Assembly: GCA_028279305.1 (NCBI GenBank)
Contig: JANQOA010000368.1
Span: 62,001-126,000 of the forward strand
Source: Pseudomonadales bacterium
GTDB lineage: Bacteria > Pseudomonadota > Gammaproteobacteria > Pseudomonadales > Azotimanducaceae
Length of the DNA stretch: 64,000 nucleotides
Direction: 5' to 3'
The notes below the pieces were generated by a model. The model did no database searches. It had not been told where the DNA came from and saw only the letters and a list, made by a program, of their open reading frames with translations. A program made the position numbers and the translations under genes. Position 1 is the stretch's first letter, and each line of letters begins with the position of its first letter. Positions 31,499-40,286 of the stretch are shown one piece after another.

Positions 31499-33777
31499 AA
31501 TGGCTGAAGCGGCTGACCGCCGGACTGTTGTCCGCCGCTGTGTTGGCTACCTTGTTTGTCAGCTGGTTGTTGCTACGCTCCGTACCAGACTCATCGCCGC
31601 ATACAACCGGAGCCGCAGTCTCCGCGCCGGTCAAAGTTATTTACGACAAACGGCTGCGGCCGTTTGTGTACGCTGAGCGCTTCGATGACGCGTTCCTGGC
31701 GCAAGGCTATCTCCACGCAAAACATCGCCTGTGGCAGATGGATATGTTCCGCAGGGCAGGCCTGGGGCGCATTGCTGAACTTATCGGCCCGCAGGGCCTG
31801 GAAACGGATATCGAAATCTGGCGCGCCGGCGTGCCGGAACTGGCCCAACGCATGGCAAGAGTGGCCAGCCCGTCGCTCAAAGCGTCCATCAGCGCCTACG
31901 TTGCGGGGGTAAACACATTTCTCGCGGAGCAGCGGCCCCTACCTCCCGAGTACCTCCTGTTGCAGATCGAACCGAGGCCTTGGAGTGCTGACGACGTTTT
32001 TGCGCTGGGGGCGCTGATGGCTTACCAGTCCGCTAACAATCTGACCGACGAGCTGTTGAGGCTGGCATTGGTGACGGAACTCGGCATCAGCAAGGCCGGC
32101 GTCTTCTTTCCCGAAGCTGAAGTTGTGCCGGATCCGCTTGTTGTGCCGCTCAACTCGATATATCCGGCACTGCGCCATACGGATCTGGTAAACGGCAGCA
32201 CAAACCCGTTATTTTCAGCGCCCGCCATGGGCAGCAACGCCTGGGCTGTTGCGCCGCCAATGACTGCGTCGGGTACCGCCCTGTTCGCATTCGATTCTCA
32301 CGACAGTGTTTCCCTGCCGAACTTAACCTATGACGTGCATCTGTTTGCCGGCAGACAACAGATCAGGGGCAATTCTGTCCCCGGCCTGCCGGGAGTCATC
32401 AACGGCTTCAACGAATTCATGGCCTGGGGTTTCACCAACATCGGTGATTCCCAGGATGCATTTATAGAATCAAACGCCGTCGACCGGGACGTTCAGTCAA
32501 TCCGCATACCCGTCAGGGGTGAATCTGACAAAGTAGCCGACATAGTCACAACCGCCAACGGGCGCCTTATCAGCCTCGACCCGCCCATTGCAGTCAGGTG
32601 GGCACCTCTGGAACCCCATGAATTCGGTTTGGATGCGCTGCTTGCGTTGAACCGGGCCACCAGCTTTGCGCAGTTTAACGACGCCCTGGACAGCTTTGTT
32701 GCACCCAGCGCCACCGCAACCTACGCGGATATAACCGGACGGGTTGCGCAACGCACCGTTGGCCTGTTGCCGCAACGAGGCAGCGGTGCCGGACTGCTGC
32801 CCTTGTCAAGCAGCGATCCGGGAAACTCATCGGCGTCGTGGACTGGCATGTTAGACATGAGTGGGCTGCCGGCAAAGACCACCACACAAACATATGTGGC
32901 TGCGGCGAACCGGCCGTTTACCGACAGCGGCATGCTGATCAGCGCAGACAACGCGCCCGGCTACCGGGTGCGGCGAATCCACCAGCTGCTGGGCGGCCGG
33001 CAAGATCACGACGTGGACTCAATGCTGGCGCTGCAAACGGACTATGCCAACCTGCAGTCCAGACGGTTGTTGCCGGGGATGCTGGATACCTTGCAGGCAG
33101 CAAAAGACAGAGCAGCGCTTTCCGCCACGGAGGCAGAAGTTTTTGATTTGCTGCTGCAATGGTCTGCTGCACCAGAGGACCTTGCCGGCCAGCCGGCCCC
33201 GGCGCTGTTCGCAATGTGGTACCAGCAGTTCATCAGGCAGTTGTTCCAACCGGTCCTGACCGACGAGACCTACCAACGCCTGTTACGGCGCAGCTATCTG
33301 ATCAACGAAGCGATCGACAACCAACTGCTGCAGCGGCAAACAGATTGGCCGGTACAGAAGGCATTAGAACAAAGTTTCACCCAGGCAGTTGCAGAGCTAC
33401 CTGCTGAACCCCGCTCGTTGCGCTGGGGTCATCACCATCAACTATTGCTCAAACACGAACTGGGCAGCGCGTTCCCCGGCGCGGGGGTGCTGTTTAACCG
33501 CGGCCCCTATCCCGCGGACGGCGGCAACGCCACCGTCGGTCGCGCCCGTTACAGTCACGCCAGGCCCTATGGGGTCAGCGGCGGGGCAACCACCCGCATG
33601 GTGTTGGAGATGTCTGATCCAATCCAGGCCTGGATGATCAGTCCGGGCGGTCAGTCAGGCCACCCATTAAGCGATTGGTACAACGACCAGACCGCCGGCT
33701 GGCTGGCGGGACGGGCAGACAAAATCGAACCGCCGCAAAAACCGGTTGCAGACATACTGATTACCCCAAATTCATAG
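31495..33777 (+). CDS. Penicillin acylase family N-terminal nucleophile hydrolase
   Basis: 760 residues. An N-terminal hydrophobic signal/anchor (KWLKRLTAGLLSAAVLATLF) sends it to the periplasm. The large precursor matches the S45 family: alpha part with QGYLHAKHRLWQMDMFRRAGLGRIAE, then the autoprocessing site PAMGSNAWAVAP with Ser247 as the new N-terminal nucleophile of the beta subunit. Typical S45 precursors are 750-850 residues. The family includes penicillin and acyl-homoserine-lactone acylases. It is coupled to the aminotransferase by a four-base overlap and its end overlaps the convergent BVMO gene by six bases. Amide cleavage followed by transamination of the freed amine is a plausible pathway. 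Confidence 0.92.
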   Translation: MKWLKRLTAGLLSAAVLATLFVSWLLLRSVPDSSPHTTGAAVSAPVKVIYDKRLRPFVYAERFDDAFLAQGYLHAKHRLWQMDMFRRAGLGRIAELIGPQGLETDIEIWRAGVPELAQRMARVASPSLKASISAYVAGVNTFLAEQRPLPPEYLLLQIEPRPWSADDVFALGALMAYQSANNLTDELLRLALVTELGISKAGVFFPEAEVVPDPLVVPLNSIYPALRHTDLVNGSTNPLFSAPAMGSNAWAVAPPMTASGTALFAFDSHDSVSLPNLTYDVHLFAGRQQIRGNSVPGLPGVINGFNEFMAWGFTNIGDSQDAFIESNAVDRDVQSIRIPVRGESDKVADIVTTANGRLISLDPPIAVRWAPLEPHEFGLDALLALNRATSFAQFNDALDSFVAPSATATYADITGRVAQRTVGLLPQRGSGAGLLPLSSSDPGNSSASWTGMLDMSGLPAKTTTQTYVAAANRPFTDSGMLISADNAPGYRVRRIHQLLGGRQDHDVDSMLALQTDYANLQSRRLLPGMLDTLQAAKDRAALSATEAEVFDLLLQWSAAPEDLAGQPAPALFAMWYQQFIRQLFQPVLTDETYQRLLRRSYLINEAIDNQLLQRQTDWPVQKALEQSFTQAVAELPAEPRSLRWGHHHQLLLKHELGSAFPGAGVLFNRGPYPADGGNATVGRARYSHARPYGVSGGATTRMVLEMSDPIQAWMISPGGQSGHPLSDWYNDQTAGWLAGRADKIEPPQKPVADILITPNS

Positions 33778-35424
33778 ACCAACCGCCTGCTCATCAACCT
33801 TAACTTCCAGGTTCGAAAACTCCACCTCCGGGAACCCGGCAGCGGCTGACCCCTGGAGCTTGCCGAAAAACACGTTCGCCCCGCCAACATAGGCCAGCAC
33901 CCGCGGCTTTTTACCGGCAATATTGGTCCCCATCAGCCACGAGCTGGTCCTGGCCGCTTCGTGCATCACCGTACCACTGTGCACCTCGGTGGAATGCCGC
34001 ACCCAGGCGTCTTCCGCGCTCTGTCTGGGTCTGAACACGTCGAACCCGCCTTTTTCCATGGCGGCTATGCAGCCAACAATGTACTCAACACTTTGTTCTA
34101 TCACCGGCGGCAGGTTGGAGAAGGGCGCATGCGGACCGGTGACCATGAACATGTTCGGGAACCCCGCAACAAAGGTGCCCATGATTGAGCCGGATTCATC
34201 AACCCATTTTTCCGTCAGCGTCTGCCCTCGTGCGCCCTGAATCTCAACCGCTTCCAGCGCTCCGGTGTAAGCTTGGAACCCCGTCGCCAATACAATGATG
34301 TCAAAATCGTAGTCGCTTTCCGTTGTTCGTATCCCACTTTCGGTGAACTGAACAATCGGTTCCCGCCCTTTGATATCAACCAGATGGACGTTGTCGCGGT
34401 TGAAAGACTCGTAGTAACCATGGTCCAGCGGAGGACGTTTCCCGAACAAGGGATAACCCTTCGGCGTCAGCAGTTCGGCCACGCCGGGATCGTTAACTTT
34501 TTCGCGGATTTTTCCGGCGAGGAAATCAACAACCACCTGGTTGGACTCAGGATTCGTCAGCAGGTCGTCAAAGGTCTCGAAGAAGAAACTGAAACTTCCG
34601 CGGGGCCAATGCGCTTCCAATATCTCTTCCACTTCTTCAGGTGATGTACCGGCGATAGTTCTGTTTGCCGGGCTGTTGTAAGGCAAACCGAAGAGATGAC
34701 CACGGCACTTTTCCAATATGGCCGGATAGTTGGCTTTGATTTCCCTTTCCCATTCTTTTGTGATCGGTTTCTGTACCGCAGGTAACACAAAATTAGGTGT
34801 CCGCTGGAAAATTGTTACGCTTGCCGCACGCTCTGCCATCACCGGCAGCATCTGCACAGCCGTTGCCCCCGCGCCAACAATGCCGACCTTCTTGCCCGCA
34901 TAGTCCAGCCCTTCCCGGGGCCATCTGGACGAATGAAACAGGGGTCCGGAAAAGTTCTGCATACCGGTAAAGTCCGGCACAACGGGTTGCGACATCAGCC
35001 CCATGGCGGAGACAAAGTACTTGCAGGTGAATTCTTCACCATCAGCGCTCCTGATCACCCAGCCACCCTGATCTTCCAGGTAGCATGCGCTCACAATCTC
35101 AGTGTGCAGCCGGATGTCTCTCCACATGTCGAATTTGTCAGCAACAAAGCGGAAGTAGGCTGAGGTTTCTTCCCACCCCGGGTAGCGCTCCGACCACGTC
35201 CACTCCTGTAGCAGTTCCTCGGAGAAGGTCAGACAGTAGACATAGCTTTCACTGTCTGTTGCGGCGCCCGGGTAGTGATTCCACGCCCATGTTCCGCCCA
35301 CGTCCGCGGCTTTGTCGAACACTCGAACAGACAAGCCGGCTGCCCTGACATGATGAATGAGGCTCAGCCCCGAAAAACCCGCACCGATTGCTATAACATC
35401 AAAGTCGAACTTATTTGCAGACAC
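33772..35424 (-). CDS. Baeyer-Villiger flavin monooxygenase (type I)
   Basis: 550 residues. FAD loop G14-A-G16-F-S-G19 (VIAIGAGFSGLSL), the BVMO fingerprint FSGPLFHSSRWPREG, and the NADPH loop VGIVGAGATAVQM are all present. The family inserts oxygen next to a ketone, giving esters or lactones. It is the last gene of a minus-strand operon with P450, SDR and F420-type reductase. That order (hydroxylate, oxidise to ketone, insert oxygen) is a logical route to ring opening, with an esterase or amidohydrolase next. Confidence 0.95.
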   Translation of the reverse strand: MSANKFDFDVIAIGAGFSGLSLIHHVRAAGLSVRVFDKAADVGGTWAWNHYPGAATDSESYVYCLTFSEELLQEWTWSERYPGWEETSAYFRFVADKFDMWRDIRLHTEIVSACYLEDQGGWVIRSADGEEFTCKYFVSAMGLMSQPVVPDFTGMQNFSGPLFHSSRWPREGLDYAGKKVGIVGAGATAVQMLPVMAERAASVTIFQRTPNFVLPAVQKPITKEWEREIKANYPAILEKCRGHLFGLPYNSPANRTIAGTSPEEVEEILEAHWPRGSFSFFFETFDDLLTNPESNQVVVDFLAGKIREKVNDPGVAELLTPKGYPLFGKRPPLDHGYYESFNRDNVHLVDIKGREPIVQFTESGIRTTESDYDFDIIVLATGFQAYTGALEAVEIQGARGQTLTEKWVDESGSIMGTFVAGFPNMFMVTGPHAPFSNLPPVIEQSVEYIVGCIAAMEKGGFDVFRPRQSAEDAWVRHSTEVHSGTVMHEAARTSSWLMGTNIAGKKPRVLAYVGGANVFFGKLQGSAAAGFPEVEFSNLEVKVDEQAVGL

Positions 35425-35500
35425 TACATTTCCTCAAATATTGCTGTAAGGCTCGTTGCTATTGAACAAGCCTCCTTAGTTGTTGCCGTCGTACCACGCT

Positions 35501-36715
35501 CTACTTGAACTCGACCGGGTATCTCCCCAACACGCGGAAGAAGGACTGGGACCACTCCGTCTCACCCGGCTCTATCTGCAGGCATTTCGTCTTTTCGGCA
35601 AACTTGCCCAGCGCAACCCGGGCTTCAACTTTCGCCAACATGTTACCCAGGCAGAAATGCGGGCTGCCGCCAAAGCTCTGGTGCGCCACATCTTTTCTTT
35701 CGATCAGAAACTGATCCGGGTTTTCAAAGTTGCGCGGGTCGCGATTGGCGCAGGCGAGCATCTGCCAGATGACGGCGTCGGCCGGAATGACCACATCACC
35801 GATCTGAAACGGCTGCCTGAGTACGCGCCAGTTGAACAGGATGGGGGCGTCGTACCTCAGACACTCCTCTATGCAGCGGTTAATCAGGTCAGGGCGGTCC
35901 CGAAGCAACGCCATTTGATCCGGGTGTTCGATCAGCGCTCTTGTGCCATTGCCAATCAGCCCGATCGTGGTTTCAAAACCCGCAACAATAATGCCAATGG
36001 CCTGCAAAACAACCTCGCCATCGGTGAGGCGGTCACCCTCTTCTTCCGCCCGAATGAGTTCGCTGACAAAATCATCCCGCAGGTTCTTGCGGCGTTCCTT
36101 GACCATCTGATCAAAATAGTCAGCCATCTCGTTGCCGGCTTGCACCAGGGATTGAATAACCTCTTCGGGGAGAAACTTGGCGAAGAACGCGTTGGTTCTG
36201 GCCGCGGTCCAACGGGCAAAAATTTCCCTGTCCTGTTCCGGAACCCCCATAATTCGACAAACAATTTGCGACGGCACCAGCTTGGCAAGATCTTCAATGA
36301 TATCCATGCCGCCGCGCTGCAGCGCCTTCTGCAGAGTTTCATCAACAATGTCAGCGGCTTCCACTTCATAACGCTTAACCACTCGCGCGTTAAACGATTT
36401 AAACAACAGCTTGCGCAGGCGGATATGCGCTTCATCATCCATGTTGAGAACAAACTCGCGAAAGCTGCCGCGTTCATCGGACGAATGAAAATTCGGAGAT
36501 TCACCACTCGCCAGGGTCATACTTGTGTCGGCATCTTTGAACAAGCTCTTGATGTCATCAAACCGCGTGATCCGATAGGTTCCAACAGGTGTCAAATTGA
36601 CACGGTGCTCTTCACGCAGCTTATTCAAGGCAGGATAGGGATCATCCCTGAAAGTCGGCTCGAAAGGATCCGCCCCCGCCCAGGTTGGGCCCAGTTCTGT
36701 TGCTACACTTGTCAT
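35501..36715 (-). CDS. Cytochrome P450
   Basis: 404 residues. I-helix VAGFETTIG, ExxR in EECLRYDA, and heme loop FGGSPHFCLGNMLAKVEA with the axial cysteine near residue 353. It begins 13 bp after the SDR gene and precedes the BVMO gene by 76 bp. Only about one residue in three seems shared with the P450 at 18021 on visual comparison, so it belongs to another CYP family. Its product, an alcohol, would be oxidised by the adjoining SDR. Confidence 0.94.
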   Translation of the reverse strand: MTSVATELGPTWAGADPFEPTFRDDPYPALNKLREEHRVNLTPVGTYRITRFDDIKSLFKDADTSMTLASGESPNFHSSDERGSFREFVLNMDDEAHIRLRKLLFKSFNARVVKRYEVEAADIVDETLQKALQRGGMDIIEDLAKLVPSQIVCRIMGVPEQDREIFARWTAARTNAFFAKFLPEEVIQSLVQAGNEMADYFDQMVKERRKNLRDDFVSELIRAEEEGDRLTDGEVVLQAIGIIVAGFETTIGLIGNGTRALIEHPDQMALLRDRPDLINRCIEECLRYDAPILFNWRVLRQPFQIGDVVIPADAVIWQMLACANRDPRNFENPDQFLIERKDVAHQSFGGSPHFCLGNMLAKVEARVALGKFAEKTKCLQIEPGETEWSQSFFRVLGRYPVEFK

Positions 36716-36728
36716 CTCTGCTACTCCT

Positions 36729-37475
36729 TCACTGCGCGGACCAGCCGCCGTCGATGGACATTGCTTCCCCGGTCACAAAACTCGCCTCATCCGAAAGCAG
36801 CCAGACAACCGCCTTGGCAATCTCGTCGGGGCAGCCGATTCGCGCCATGGGTGCCATTTCCGCCAGCGCATTTTCATCAATACCGGCGTCCTCCAGATGT
36901 CCGATAATGGGCGTTCGTACCGCTCCGGGGCACACCGCATTCACCCGCACACCCGCGTTGGCATATTCAACCGCTGCAGATTTGGTAAGCCCGATCACCC
37001 CATGTTTGGACGCAACGTAGGCGCATTGCCCCGGCAGCGCGACAAGCCCGGCGACCGACGCGTTGTTGACAATTGCACCCCCATGGTTCCTGAAATGAAG
37101 AAGCTCCTGTTTCATGCACAGCCATACACCTTTCAAATCAACCGCGACTACCCGGTCAAAATCTTCTTCACTGGTATCAGCAAGCGGCAGCGTGGCGGAA
37201 CCAATGCCGGCGTTATTGAAAGCGCCATCCAGGGAACCAAAAGCATCGAGGGTGTCGTTGAACCCCGCTTCGACCTGCCGGGCGTCTGTTACATCGACGA
37301 TAAAACCGCGGCAGCGCCCGGTCGAGAGAGAAGCGCACTGCATGGCCTGCTCGATCTGCTCGGGATCCAGATCCCATAAGGCAACAGATGCTCCGGAAGC
37401 GAGCAGGTGCTTACTGGTCGCCAGGCCAATTCCCGAAGCACCGCCGGTAACGATAATCACCTTATCCTCAAGCAT
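36729..37475 (-). CDS. Short-chain dehydrogenase/reductase
   Basis: 248 residues with the classical SDR layout: VTGGASGIGLA cofactor loop, NNAGIGSATL, catalytic Ser in VNNASVAG region, YVASKHG active-site Tyr/Lys, and VCPGAVRTPI. The C-terminal ASFVTGEAMSIDGGWSAQ is standard. The acidic residue after the second strand (LWDLDPE) indicates NAD(H) preference. It overlaps the upstream F420-type reductase by 8 bp, and probably oxidises the alcohol made by the neighbouring P450 for the BVMO. Confidence 0.94.
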   Translation of the reverse strand: MLEDKVIIVTGGASGIGLATSKHLLASGASVALWDLDPEQIEQAMQCASLSTGRCRGFIVDVTDARQVEAGFNDTLDAFGSLDGAFNNAGIGSATLPLADTSEEDFDRVVAVDLKGVWLCMKQELLHFRNHGGAIVNNASVAGLVALPGQCAYVASKHGVIGLTKSAAVEYANAGVRVNAVCPGAVRTPIIGHLEDAGIDENALAEMAPMARIGCPDEIAKAVVWLLSDEASFVTGEAMSIDGGWSAQ

Positions 37476-37941
37476 CTGCGGTGCTTGCCTTTCTTCTCAA
37501 TACAACCACCGGAATCTGCCGGTCGGTCGCTTCCTGATAGCTGATATAGGGAGGATAGATGCCTGCCATCTTCTCCCATAAACGCGCACGTTCGTCTCCC
37601 GCAGCGACCCGGGCCGCAGCTTTGAAGCGCTCAGCCTTAATTTGAACATCCGCCTCCCCACTGGCCATGAGGTTCAGGTACCACGCCGGGTGATGGGTGT
37701 GTCCCGCCTTGGATGCAACAATCACAATGTCTTCACCGTCCTCACCAAAAATCAGCGGCAACACCAGTTCATTACCTGATTTTCGGCCAATTGTTCTAAG
37801 GATCAGCGTTGTCACAACACCGGCCCCGCCGACTAGCGTTGAATCCCAGAGATAGCCGTCCTCACCATCTGTTTCCAGATATCGCCGTAAGTGTTCATGC
37901 AAAGGGTCGGTCAGTTCTTTTGGAAATCCATCAAGCTTCAT
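37468..37941 (-). CDS. Deazaflavin (F420)-dependent nitroreductase-family oxidoreductase
   Basis: 157 residues from ATG 37941 (MKLDGFPKELTDPLHEHLRR); a longer frame to 38157 enters the promoter/TetR region and was rejected. LILRTIGRKSGNELVLPLIF and IVASKAGHTHHPAWYLNL are the signature of the DDN/F420H2-quinone-reductase family. Such proteins use F420 and are abundant in actinobacteria; occurrence in Gram-negatives suggests transfer or an altered cofactor. It heads the operon SDR-P450-BVMO. Whether this cell makes F420 cannot be told from the window. Confidence 0.85.
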   Translation of the reverse strand: MKLDGFPKELTDPLHEHLRRYLETDGEDGYLWDSTLVGGAGVVTTLILRTIGRKSGNELVLPLIFGEDGEDIVIVASKAGHTHHPAWYLNLMASGEADVQIKAERFKAAARVAAGDERARLWEKMAGIYPPYISYQEATDRQIPVVVLRRKASTADA

Positions 37942-37983
37942 GATTGTTAACTCCACTTTCTCTAACTCATCGGCGCACAAGTT

Positions 37984-38015
37984 TAGAGGGTTTCCTCTAT
38001 AGAGTAAACCCTCTA
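37984..38015. promoter_or_regulatory. Perfect 10-bp inverted repeat with nested palindrome
   Basis: TAGAGGGTTT (37984-37993) and AAACCCTCTA (38006-38015) are exact complements. The 12-bp spacer contains the palindrome CTCTATAGAG. The site lies between the divergent TetR gene (38084) and the F420-type reductase operon (37941), which makes it a strong candidate operator of the TetR. Confidence 0.7.
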
Positions 38016-38083
38016 TTTTTTGGACGCCGCGGACGCGCGCTGTTACGATTACACCTGTCTGTTGATCGGAAGAAGATCGAAAC

Positions 38084-38719
38084 GTGAGTAACAAGCAAAG
38101 AATCATCGATGCGACCATAGAACTGATGAATGAACGCGGCGGCGCTGTCGGCACCACCCAATTGGTCGAACACCTGTCGATCAGCCCGGGTAACCTGTAC
38201 TACCACTTCCGCAACCGCGAAGAGATTCTGGCGGAGGTATTAGCCCAACTGCGGCTTGATCTGGACGAGGTGCTGATTCTGGAAGCAGATGAGGTTCCAG
38301 ACGCCCGGCATCTCGCCGAGGTACTGATAGGCGGTGCCAGAGTGCTTTGGCGTTACCGGTTCTTTTTCTCTTCTTCGATTGAACTGGTCTCGAGAGAAGA
38401 AGCCCTGGTCACCAGTTATCGGGATTTCTGCATTCGAGGGACGCGTCAGGTTGAGACAATTCTCGATCGCCTGCTTGTACCACCGGTTGGAATAGTACGC
38501 TTGAGCAGGAAAGATCAGGCTAAGCTGGCTGAGACACTATGGGTTTTGTGGACCAGCTGGCCACGTTATGCCGAGCTTCTGGCAGGCCAAGGGAGTTCCG
38601 AAAAGGAGATACTGCGTAATCACGAAGCCCTCGAGTTCGTACTCAAACCTTACTTCGAGCCCAAGTTTTACAGATCAGTAGTCGCTCAAACCAGAACACT
38701 GCAGGTTCTGGAAGGATAG
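38084..38719 (+). CDS. TetR family transcriptional regulator
   Basis: 211 residues from GTG 38084. The HTH is atypically placed at GAVGTTQLVEHLSISPGNLYYHFRNREEILAE, normal for TetR. The long C-terminal half (LIGGARVLWRYRFFFSSSIELVSR) looks like a variant with a TetR_C-type domain. It is divergent from the BVMO/P450/SDR/reductase operon and almost certainly its repressor, given the strong inverted repeat between them. Confidence 0.9.
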   Translation: MSNKQRIIDATIELMNERGGAVGTTQLVEHLSISPGNLYYHFRNREEILAEVLAQLRLDLDEVLILEADEVPDARHLAEVLIGGARVLWRYRFFFSSSIELVSREEALVTSYRDFCIRGTRQVETILDRLLVPPVGIVRLSRKDQAKLAETLWVLWTSWPRYAELLAGQGSSEKEILRNHEALEFVLKPYFEPKFYRSVVAQTRTLQVLEG

Positions 38720-38763
38720 ATAGGTCTCACCGATAGAACCAAGCAGCGGTTAAATCGAGACCC

Positions 38764-39201
38764 TCAGTCGTCCATTGCACCGTCCCAGTCGTATACGACA
38801 ATGTCTTGTGTTTCACGTGCCTTTAACTTGCGGTACAAACCTCTCGCTTCGTCGTTGTCCAGCTCAGTCGCTAGCCAAATTCCGACTGAGCCTTTCTTTC
38901 TTGCCAGGTTGATAAGCCTGTATACCAACTCTGAAGCTATTCCCCGTCTCCGCCATTCTTCATTGACCCCTACTTCAGCGACAAAGAAGGCTGGTGCCTT
39001 ATCCGGATGTAACAACATGGTGCCCGATGCGATACCCACAGGTACATTGTCAACGGTAGCGAAGATAAGATCATGGTTTGGGTCATCTACAAACGCATTA
39101 AGTTGCTCTGGAATGACGTCTTCGTCAAATACATCCGAATCAACCAGCACACCTGCATTGTGAGCGTTAAGCACGTGGAATTCGGGGGCTACTAATTCCA
39201 T
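38764..39201 (-). CDS. GNAT family N-acetyltransferase
   Basis: 145 residues with the GNAT core: AEVGVNEEWRRRGIASELVYRLINLARKKG, containing the acetyl-CoA pyrophosphate loop (R-R-R-G-I-A) and the following helix, then IWLATELDNDEARGLYRKLK. The acceptor is unknown. Its start is 2 bp after the MarR stop on the same strand, so it is the last gene of a YHS-MarR-GNAT operon. GNAT enzymes beside MarR regulators often confer resistance to an amine drug or toxin. Confidence 0.9.
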   Translation of the reverse strand: MELVAPEFHVLNAHNAGVLVDSDVFDEDVIPEQLNAFVDDPNHDLIFATVDNVPVGIASGTMLLHPDKAPAFFVAEVGVNEEWRRRGIASELVYRLINLARKKGSVGIWLATELDNDEARGLYRKLKARETQDIVVYDWDGAMDD

Positions 39202-39203
39202 GG

Positions 39204-39704
39204 CTATTCTTCTGTCAGAAAGGTTTCTTCAACGGGACAAACATCGCATGCATCACCGTCGCACAGCCGGCACATCTGGTAGGCATGCCGTTCACTCATC
39301 ACGGAAGCCGCAAGGAGTTTGGCCAACATACTGTCCAGTGCTTCTCGCTCTTGGGAAGTTAAAAATTGAATGAATACCTCTAGAGCCCGGTTCCTTGCAC
39401 GCAGCACTTCCTTACTTTTCTTTGTACCCTTAGCCGAGAGATGCAATGCGACTGCTCGCCCATCAGTAGCCTGATCGCGAACAACCAAACCTTGGGCAGC
39501 TAGTTTGTCCACCAACCTAACGGATGCTGAGTGAGAGCGGTTGATGGCTTGTTGCAAAAAATCGATTTGCTGACCTGGTGCAACGCCGATGCTCACCAAC
39601 GCGGCGGCTTCAGTTGGGTTGAGACCACAATCTTCTTCGATGGCTTTTAGCTGCTGATCTGTAGCTAACTGCGCAAGCGCGCCGAGTAAGTTAGTTGTGC
39701 GCAT
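39204..39704 (-). CDS. MarR family regulator with C-terminal cysteine tail
   Basis: 166 residues from ATG 39704 (MRTTNLLGALAQLATDQQ); the longer frame to 39776 overlaps the YHS gene further. The wHTH region is FLQQAINRSHSASVRLVDKLAAQGLVVRD with the wing QATDGRAVALHLS. The tail CRLCDGDACDVCPVEE holds four cysteines in a C-x2-C-x4-C-x2-C pattern, which suggests metal binding or redox sensing. The start overlaps the YHS stop by 14 bp. It is probably controlled by the ATGCAT element in the YHS promoter. Confidence 0.88.
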   Translation of the reverse strand: MRTTNLLGALAQLATDQQLKAIEEDCGLNPTEAAALVSIGVAPGQQIDFLQQAINRSHSASVRLVDKLAAQGLVVRDQATDGRAVALHLSAKGTKKSKEVLRARNRALEVFIQFLTSQEREALDSMLAKLLAASVMSERHAYQMCRLCDGDACDVCPVEETFLTEE

Positions 39705-40194
39705 ATTTTGCCCGTTGTCGTGCTGGTTCGAGTGTCGGCCAAATTTGATCACCGAGATCAATACGCTCAGCCGCATTAACTTGCCACATGGCCTTCACTT
39801 CTGCGTCGTAATTGAAATAAAGCCTTCCATCAACAATCTCCCAAGCGTATGGGTCAATGTAAGCCGTATAACCTTCCGAAACTGCATATGCACAATAGCC
39901 GCCATATGCCGGGACGTAGCGTTCGGGATCTTCGCGGAACTTTAGAAGGTTTTCCTCTGAACTAAAAAGCCAAAGCGCACCGAGATATTCCACTGAATGA
40001 AGCCTGCTGCCCTGACGCGGGGAGCCCGATTTAAAATAGGACACGGGATCAAAGCCATCAATTGCCCCGTTTGCAGTTGAATACACAGCAGCTGAAGCGA
40101 AACCGCCTGTGACCAGTTTAAGAACTAATACTGTACTTATTCCCAGCGCAACTACGGTCGATAGCCCGATTGCCAGCTTTTTATATGTATGCAT
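39691..40194 (-). CDS. YHS domain-containing exported/membrane protein
   Basis: 167 residues from ATG 40194 with an N-terminal hydrophobic segment (KLAIGLSTVVALGISTVLVL). The body ANGAIDGFDPVSYFKSGSPR ... FREDPERYVPAYGGYCAYAV is the YHS-domain pattern (Y-x-G-Y-C), often linked to metal or heme handling. The start at 40194 lies within an ATGCAT direct/inverted element. It is first in the operon with MarR and GNAT. I infer an envelope-associated metal-binding protein; the role is unknown. Confidence 0.85.
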   Translation of the reverse strand: MHTYKKLAIGLSTVVALGISTVLVLKLVTGGFASAAVYSTANGAIDGFDPVSYFKSGSPRQGSRLHSVEYLGALWLFSSEENLLKFREDPERYVPAYGGYCAYAVSEGYTAYIDPYAWEIVDGRLYFNYDAEVKAMWQVNAAERIDLGDQIWPTLEPARQRAKYAHN

Positions 40195-40209
40195 AATGCA
40201 TATTATACA
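40186..40209. promoter_or_regulatory. Symmetrical element overlapping the YHS start
   Basis: ATGCAT (40189-40194) A ATGCAT (40196-40201) is flanked by TGTAT (40186-40190) and ATACA (40205-40209). It overlaps the YHS start codon and faces the alpha/beta hydrolase start at 40287. The MarR at 39204 is the obvious candidate to bind it, controlling both directions. Confidence 0.45.
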
Positions 40210-40286
40210 CCCCTTCGGTCGAAAATGGAACCTCCAGGCACCGTTCCGAGCTATCATGAGAAGCAAAGACGCTTTTGGAGTTTGGC

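Noticed and set aside
35480..36907. A 475-codon plus-strand open frame
   Set aside because: It runs antisense through a P450 with intact motifs and into the SDR, has no family resemblance and is a composition artefact.
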